From: Allobranchiibius sp038199265
GTDB lineage: Bacteria; Actinomycetota; Actinomycetes; Actinomycetales; Dermatophilaceae
Length of the DNA stretch: 19,306 nucleotides
Assembly: GCA_038199265.1 (NCBI GenBank)
Contig: JBBPZD010000039.1
Coordinates: 1-19,306 of the forward strand
Reading direction: 5' to 3'
In this document: positions 14,848-19,306 of the stretch, in pieces
How the letters are laid out: every line of letters starts with the position of its first letter
Numbering within the stretch: the first letter of the stretch is position 1
Notes under the pieces: model-generated
Databases searched by the model: none
Seen by the model: only the letters and a program-made list of their open reading frames with translations
Told to the model about the DNA's origin: nothing
Position numbers and translations under genes: made by a program

Positions 14848-16286
14848 ACCCGACCTTCAACTGGCTGACCCTTGCGCCCGTGCTTATTCCTGCGATCGGC
14901 GCGATAGGGGTCCTGTTGCTCGATGTGGCGTTCCCACGTCTCGGGCGGGTGCACTGGATGGTGGCTGCTCTACTGCTGGCGTCGGGAGCTGCCATGACGG
15001 CGCCCGTCCTGGCCGACAGCGCGCACCGTTCCCGTGCGACGTTGTGCACCGGCAGCACCTGCTGGTATTCCGTCGATCACGTCGGGGCCGGACTTCAGCT
15101 CACGGCGTTGCTGGCCAGCGCCTGTGTGGCTCTGTTGGCCTACCCGATCCGTATCCCGGACGAACGCGCTCCGATTCAGGTTGCGCTGTTGCTGACCAGC
15201 ACGGCTGGGGCGACAGCTGTCGCGGGAGCCCACGACATCGGTTCGTTCCTGGTCGCGCTCGAGCTCGCGACGCTCCCGACGATCGCTCTCGTGGTGCTGC
15301 GTGCCCGGCGTAGCGCTATCGATGCCGGGCTGAACTTCCTCGCGACGTCGCTGGTGTCGTTCGCCGTGTTGGCGATGGGTGCGGGATTGTGGTTCGCGGC
15401 CACCGGGACCGCGCGGTTGGAGACCTACTCTGCGCTGCAGGCGGGCAACGACCCGGATCTACGGCGAATCCTGGTGCTCGCGATCGGCTTCATCATCGCC
15501 GGGCTCGCGTTCAAACTCTCTCTGGCGCCCTTCCACTTGTGGACCCCCGAAGCAGTAGGTGCTGCATCGGTGCCGATGGGTCTGCTGATCAGCACCACCT
15601 CCAAGGTCGCGGCCGTCGCAGGGTTGATCGCTGTACTGCGGACGATCACCGACGTCAGTTCGACCGCGCTGATCTCGGTCGGGGTTATCGCGGTTCTGTC
15701 GATGACCGTGGGCAACGTGATGGCGCTGCGGGAGAACGGCGCGTTGCGGTTCCTCGCCTGGTCGACTGTCGCCCAGGCCGGCTGGATCGTGTTGCCGTTC
15801 ACCACGGCGTCCAGTGATTCGGCGAGGCGCAGTGCCCAATACCTCGCGGTCTACGTGCTGGCGACCGTCGTTGCTTTCGCGGTCATCACCGCTATCGCGC
15901 ACGCCGAAGGGCGCCAGCACGTCACCCGACTTCCCTCCTATGGCGGACTGCTGCGCCGCCACCCGTTCCTGGGCGGGTCGTTGGTACTGGCGCTACTCAC
16001 CTACGCTGGATTGCCCCCGGCCATTGCCGGTCTGAGCGCCAAGATCGTGGCCCTGCAGCCGATCGCCACCAACCGGCTGTGGCTACTTGCTGTGTTGGCT
16101 GCGGTGAACGCAATGCTTGGGGTCGCTGCCTATCTGCGATGGATTCGAATCATGCTCGGGGCCTGCATCGAAACCGAAGACCCCGAGCGAATCCATTCGG
16201 TACACACGGCCGTGGTGGCGGTTTCGGTGCTCGCGTTGATCGCAGTGAGCGTGCTGCCGCAAACGGTCTTCGGGCTCTTCGCGTGA
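14844..16286 (+). CDS. nuoN: complex I subunit N (NuoN-like antiporter-type pump)
   Basis: Inner proton pump, 480 residues with about 14 helices, and the last gene of the operon. Glu140 (ALELATLPTIAL) and Lys224 (GLAFKLSLAPFHLWTPEA) match the functional pair. The following block, usually YEGAPTPVTAF, reads AVGAASVPMGL here, a divergent form. Two cysteines, Cys68 and Cys73, lie in the short extracytoplasmic loop before helix 3 and could form a disulfide. ATG 14844 overlaps the nuoM stop (ATGA) with a run of G upstream. A GTG-led htpX gene follows after 54 bp with its own apparent promoter. Confidence 0.94.
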   Translation: MNPTFNWLTLAPVLIPAIGAIGVLLLDVAFPRLGRVHWMVAALLLASGAAMTAPVLADSAHRSRATLCTGSTCWYSVDHVGAGLQLTALLASACVALLAYPIRIPDERAPIQVALLLTSTAGATAVAGAHDIGSFLVALELATLPTIALVVLRARRSAIDAGLNFLATSLVSFAVLAMGAGLWFAATGTARLETYSALQAGNDPDLRRILVLAIGFIIAGLAFKLSLAPFHLWTPEAVGAASVPMGLLISTTSKVAAVAGLIAVLRTITDVSSTALISVGVIAVLSMTVGNVMALRENGALRFLAWSTVAQAGWIVLPFTTASSDSARRSAQYLAVYVLATVVAFAVITAIAHAEGRQHVTRLPSYGGLLRRHPFLGGSLVLALLTYAGLPPAIAGLSAKIVALQPIATNRLWLLAVLAAVNAMLGVAAYLRWIRIMLGACIETEDPERIHSVHTAVVAVSVLALIAVSVLPQTVFGLFA

Positions 16287-16328
16287 TCCACCACAGCGGG
16301 TCGCCCATAGCGGAACAAAGCACCCGCC

Positions 16329-16340
16329 GATAATCGTTTC
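16329..16340 (+). promoter_or_regulatory. probable -10 element of a leaderless htpX transcript
   Basis: GATAAT at 16329-16334 matches TATAAT at five of six positions, and the htpX GTG follows after exactly 6 nt, with no ribosome site between. The geometry is the same as at nuoA. No clear -35 box is visible. Confidence 0.5.
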
Positions 16341-17225
16341 GTGAGCATGCACAACCATCGCAACGGTCTGAAGACCACGCTGCTCTTCGGCGGTATCTGG
16401 GCCCTGCTGTTGGGTGTCGGGGCGTTGATCTCAGGGGGTCGGTTCATCTGGATCTTCGCGCTCATCGGCCTCGGCACGACGGCTTACGGCTACTGGAACA
16501 GCGACAAGCTCGCCATCAAGTCCATGCAGGCCTACCCGGTCAGCGAAGCGCAGGCGCCCGCCATGTACCGGATCGTGCGGGAGCTGTCGACGACGGCCGG
16601 CAAGCCGATGCCCGCGCTCTACCTCTCCCCGACCCAGGCCCCGAACGCCTTCGCGACCGGCCGCAACCCCAGTCACGCGGCTGTCTGCTGTACCGAGGGA
16701 ATCCTGTCGCTGCTGGACGAGCGCGAACTGCGGGGGGTCCTCGGCCACGAGCTGATGCACGTCTACAACCGCGACATCCTCACTTCGTCGGTTGCGGCTG
16801 CGCTGGCCGGGATCATCACTTCTGCGGCGCAGATGATGATGTTCTTCGGGGCATTCGGTGGAGGGGGCAACAACAACGACGACCGGCCCAACCCGATCGT
16901 GATGTTGGCGATGGCGTTCCTGGCACCGATGGCGGCAACCGTCATCCAGCTGGCGATCAGCCGTACCCGCGAGTTCGACGCCGACGAGGACGGCTCGAAG
17001 CTGACGGGCGACCCGCTCGCCTTGGCTTCCGCCCTGCAGAAGCTCGAGGACGGAGTCGCACGCGCGCCGCTCGCGCCCGCACCGAAGATCGTCAACGCCA
17101 GCCACATGATGATCGCCAACCCGTTCCGCAAACAAGACGTCTCGCGCGCCTTCTCCACCCACCCGCCGACCGCCGAGCGCGTCAAGCGGCTCGAGGACAT
17201 GGCCTACGGCCCGATCAGCAAGTAA
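16341..17225 (+). CDS. htpX: M48-family membrane zinc metalloprotease (HtpX-like)
   Basis: Integral membrane protease thought to degrade damaged or misassembled membrane proteins. The 294-residue product has two N-terminal helices (about 10-29 and 34-50). The zinc motif HELMH is at 136-140 and the third ligand Glu211 is in SRTREFDADEDG. Two further hydrophobic segments (about 150-170 and 190-208) lie between the motif and Glu211. A glycine/asparagine-rich linker separates those segments, and THPPTAERVKRL near the end is typical of the family. GTG 16341 begins the frame; an ATG two codons on is an alternative. Position just after the nuo operon suggests quality control of a large membrane complex, but it has its own promoter and HtpX proteins are general stress proteases, so the link is inference. 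Confidence 0.93.
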   Translation: MSMHNHRNGLKTTLLFGGIWALLLGVGALISGGRFIWIFALIGLGTTAYGYWNSDKLAIKSMQAYPVSEAQAPAMYRIVRELSTTAGKPMPALYLSPTQAPNAFATGRNPSHAAVCCTEGILSLLDERELRGVLGHELMHVYNRDILTSSVAAALAGIITSAAQMMMFFGAFGGGGNNNDDRPNPIVMLAMAFLAPMAATVIQLAISRTREFDADEDGSKLTGDPLALASALQKLEDGVARAPLAPAPKIVNASHMMIANPFRKQDVSRAFSTHPPTAERVKRLEDMAYGPISK

Positions 17226-17417
17226 CAGCGCGGTGGGTGGGGCTGCTGATGAAGCGCGTCGTCAGCGACCGAACGGTGTCGGCAGCGGAGGCCCTGCGGG
17301 CGATGGCAAGTTTCCGGGCACGACCGGGATGGGGTCCGCTCGGCGACACGGTCCGGAGAGTCGTACAGGAGACGATAGGAGCGTCGGGATAGACCATTAC
17401 CCACGAGGGGCCAGATC

Positions 17418-18089
17418 ATGAAGAAGAGCGCGCCCGGCGACTTCGAGGGCTTCGGCCCCGACCTGCTGGAGTTCTACGAGGGGCTCAGCGCCGACAACTC
17501 CAAGGCCTACTGGGAGGACCACCGCAGCATCTACGACACGCAGGTCGGCGGTCCCGCGAAGGCGCTCGCTGCCGGTTTGGCGCAGGAGTTCGGAACCGTC
17601 AGAGCCTTGCGTCCGCACCGTGACCTGCGATTCTTCAAGGACAAGACGCCGTACAAGACCAGCGTGGCGCTCATCGGCGACCCTACTGTCGGTGGCTCGC
17701 TCTACTTCTCGGCTTCTCCAGACGGTGTCGACCTGGGCGGCGGCATGTATATGCCGGCGAAAGATCAACTGGGCCGGTTCCGTGAGTTGCAGGATGAAGA
17801 ACAGGCAGTCCGCTCGATGGATACCTTGCTGAACGACCTCGACGCGGAGGGCTTTTCGATCATGGAGCGCGATTCCCTCAAGACTGCCCCGCGAGGATGG
17901 AGCTCAGACCACCCCCGCATCGAGATGTTGCGCCTGAAGCATCTCGCCGTAGGTCAGCGACGTGAGCCGGGTTCTTGGCTGGAGAACCCCGGTTGTCTCC
18001 ACGAGGTGGCTTGCGCATGGCGCCAGGTGAACCGCTGGAACCTCTGGCTGGCCGAACACCTCGGTGCTGGCGCGGACCTTGAGCCGTAG
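17418..18089 (+). CDS. DUF2461 family protein
   Basis: Soluble protein of 223 residues in the DUF2461 (TIGR02453-type) family, whose biochemical role is unknown to me. Supporting features are the N-terminal GF-x-PDLLEFYEGLSADNSKAYW (about 12-32), RPHRDLRFFKDKTPYKTS (about 66-83), a central SLYFSASPDGVDLGGGMYMP, and a C-terminal alpha-helical part ending in WRQVNRWNLWLAEHL. GAGGGG about 8 nt upstream of ATG 17418 gives a good ribosome site. The preceding 192 bp carry no convincing gene; a promoter probably lies there (TAGACCAT-like sequence near 17392) but is weak. The stop is 30 bp before the aminopeptidase gene, so the two may share a transcript. Confidence 0.88.
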   Translation: MKKSAPGDFEGFGPDLLEFYEGLSADNSKAYWEDHRSIYDTQVGGPAKALAAGLAQEFGTVRALRPHRDLRFFKDKTPYKTSVALIGDPTVGGSLYFSASPDGVDLGGGMYMPAKDQLGRFRELQDEEQAVRSMDTLLNDLDAEGFSIMERDSLKTAPRGWSSDHPRIEMLRLKHLAVGQRREPGSWLENPGCLHEVACAWRQVNRWNLWLAEHLGAGADLEP

Positions 18090-18120
18090 TACCGGCATGG
18101 GCGTGGAAGGGTGGCCGGTA
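18090..18120 (+). promoter_or_regulatory. inverted repeat over the pepN translation start
   Basis: TACCGGC at 18090-18096 and GCCGGTA at 18114-18120 are a perfect 7-bp inverted pair. They enclose the GGAAGG ribosome site of the next gene and include the first base of its ATG. As RNA it could dampen initiation, or act as a weak terminator of the upstream gene. The 17-nt loop makes it a modest structure. Confidence 0.3.
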
Positions 18121-19306
18121 TGGCAATCCTGCAACGCACTGAGGCCGAAGCACGCGCAGCTCTGATCGAGGTCACGTCCTACGACGTGCAGCTCGACCTC
18201 GACCAGGGAGACACCGAGTTCGGCTCGGTGACAACAATCGCGTTCGTCGCGCACCAGCCGGGGGCGTCGACGTTCCTGGACCTCAAAGCGAAGGTCGTCC
18301 ACTCGATCAGCCTGAACGGCTCAGCCCTTGATATCGCCGACGTCCTCGACAGCGCGCAGCAGCGGGTCACGCTTGCCGATCTTGCCGCTGAAAACCAGGT
18401 GGTCGTCGACGCGACGATGGTCTACAGCCGCGACGGTGAGGGCCTGCACCGCGCGGTCGACCCGGAAGACGGCAAGGCCTACGTCTACGGAATGTCCTTC
18501 ATGGATGCCGCTCCGCGGATGCTCGCCTGCTTCGACCAACCGGACCTGAAGGCGCCCTACGACGTTCGCGTCAAGGCCCCCCAGGAGTGGGTAGTCGTCG
18601 GAAACGGTGACTCGAAGCAGACCGCGCCTGGCGAATGGACCTTGGCGACGACACCGCCGATGTCGACCTACTTCTTCAGCGTCTGCGGCGGCCCCTACGC
18701 AACCGTCACCGACGAACACGACGGCATCCACCTCGAGGTGCACGTCCGTGCAGCGCTGGTGAAGGAACTGCGCGAGCAGGCACCCGACATCTTCGCGGTC
18801 ACGAAGCAGTCGTTCGACTACTACCACCGGCTGTTCGGCATCCGGTACCCGTGGGGTGACTACCACCAGGTCTTCGTGCCCGAATTCAACGCGGGCGCGA
18901 TGGAGAACCCGGGCTGCGTCACTTTCCGCGACGAGATGATCATGCGGGGCACGTTGGCGCCCGAGGCACTGCAGTCGCGCGCGAACACCATCGCCCACGA
19001 GATGGCCCATATGTGGTTCGGCGACCTGGTGACGTTGGCGTGGTGGGACGACCTGTGGCTCAACGAGTCGTTCGCGGAGTACATGGCCGGGCGAACCGTC
19101 GATGCCGCCACCGACTACGACGAGTCCGGGGTTGCGTTCTCGGCCCAACGCAAGAACTGGGGATACGCCGCAGACCGGGCGCCCTCGACGCACCCCATCG
19201 CGGGCTCGCCCGCGCCTGATGCGATCTCGGCACTCAGCAACTTCGACGGCATCTCCTACGCCAAGGGCGCCTCGGCACTCGGCCAACTCGTGCTCTACGT
19301 CGGAGA
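18120..19306 (+). CDS. pepN: aminopeptidase N, M1 family (N-terminal 395 codons; truncated by window end)
   Basis: Zinc aminopeptidase that removes N-terminal residues from peptides, cytosolic in actinobacteria because no signal peptide is seen. The N-terminal beta-sandwich domain spans about 1-180, including YGMSFMDAAPRMLACFDQPDLKAPY. The exopeptidase motif GAMEN is at 259-263. The zinc site is HEMAH at 293-297, with the third ligand Glu316 in LNESFAEY, 18 residues after the second His. GGAAGGG 8 nt upstream fixes ATG 18120. The frame is open to the last base of the window; M1 enzymes of this kind are usually 830-870 residues, so more than half is missing here, including the C-terminal helical domain. 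It follows the DUF2461 gene by 30 bp. Confidence 0.95.
   Translation, partial: MAILQRTEAEARAALIEVTSYDVQLDLDQGDTEFGSVTTIAFVAHQPGASTFLDLKAKVVHSISLNGSALDIADVLDSAQQRVTLADLAAENQVVVDATMVYSRDGEGLHRAVDPEDGKAYVYGMSFMDAAPRMLACFDQPDLKAPYDVRVKAPQEWVVVGNGDSKQTAPGEWTLATTPPMSTYFFSVCGGPYATVTDEHDGIHLEVHVRAALVKELREQAPDIFAVTKQSFDYYHRLFGIRYPWGDYHQVFVPEFNAGAMENPGCVTFRDEMIMRGTLAPEALQSRANTIAHEMAHMWFGDLVTLAWWDDLWLNESFAEYMAGRTVDAATDYDESGVAFSAQRKNWGYAADRAPSTHPIAGSPAPDAISALSNFDGISYAKGASALGQLVLYVG

Noticed and set aside
17214..17250. ATCAGCA/TGCTGAT inverted repeat around the htpX stop codon
   Set aside because: The arms are 7 bp but the 23-nt loop is long and there is no T-run; too weak to call a terminator.
17233..17421. 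62-residue open frame between htpX and the DUF2461 gene
   Set aside because: It has low-complexity Gly/Arg composition, no ribosome site and no recognisable motif, and it overlaps the DUF2461 start.

Overview
The window is GC-rich actinobacterial chromosome (Actinomycetota). The evidence is the high third-position GC, frequent GTG starts, 4-bp overlapping operon junctions, a 371-residue alanine dehydrogenase, a KorAB-type 2-oxoacid:ferredoxin oxidoreductase with a fused gamma domain, and a secreted protein with RLLDTR-type repeats. I cannot name a genus. The kor, partial nuo and htpX neighbourhood resembles, from memory only, the second 'nuo2' region of Streptomyces-like genomes.

Left part (1-7298). 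On the minus strand, korA (complete) is followed by the first 25 codons of korB. This enzyme makes reduced ferredoxin from 2-oxoglutarate. Divergent from korA is an unrecognised multi-spanning membrane protein, which converges on a small cytosolic protein (probably DUF6578). That small gene lies just downstream of ald (alanine dehydrogenase) on the same strand. Divergent from ald, across a 198-bp control region with a 15-bp perfect inverted repeat, is a large secreted protein. It has a signal peptide, three RLLDTR-type repeats, an Ig-like module and seven disulfide-type RCC1 blades. A hairpin at 7308-7330 probably ends it.

Central part (7426-16286). A ten-gene operon encodes complex I subunits in canonical order: nuoA-B-C-H-I-J-K-L-M-N. 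Nearly every junction is a 4-bp ATGA or GTGA overlap. There is no nuoD, E, F or G, and no room for them. The membrane proton-pumping arm and the NuoB/NuoI iron-sulfur chain are intact, but the NADH module (E, F, G) and the quinone-site subunit NuoD are not encoded here. With korAB 5.5 kb away, the simplest reading is a ferredoxin-fed, complex-I-like pump that borrows NuoD from elsewhere or works without it. NuoA and NuoH differ from the canonical proteins at acidic residues of the quinone-to-proton path. nuoA appears to be transcribed leaderless.

Right part (16341-19306). An HtpX-type M48 membrane metalloprotease, also apparently leaderless, is followed by a DUF2461 protein and the first 395 codons of an M1 aminopeptidase N, cut by the window end. 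No tRNA, rRNA, CRISPR array, insertion sequence or phage gene was seen, and no gene-free stretch exceeds 300 bases.
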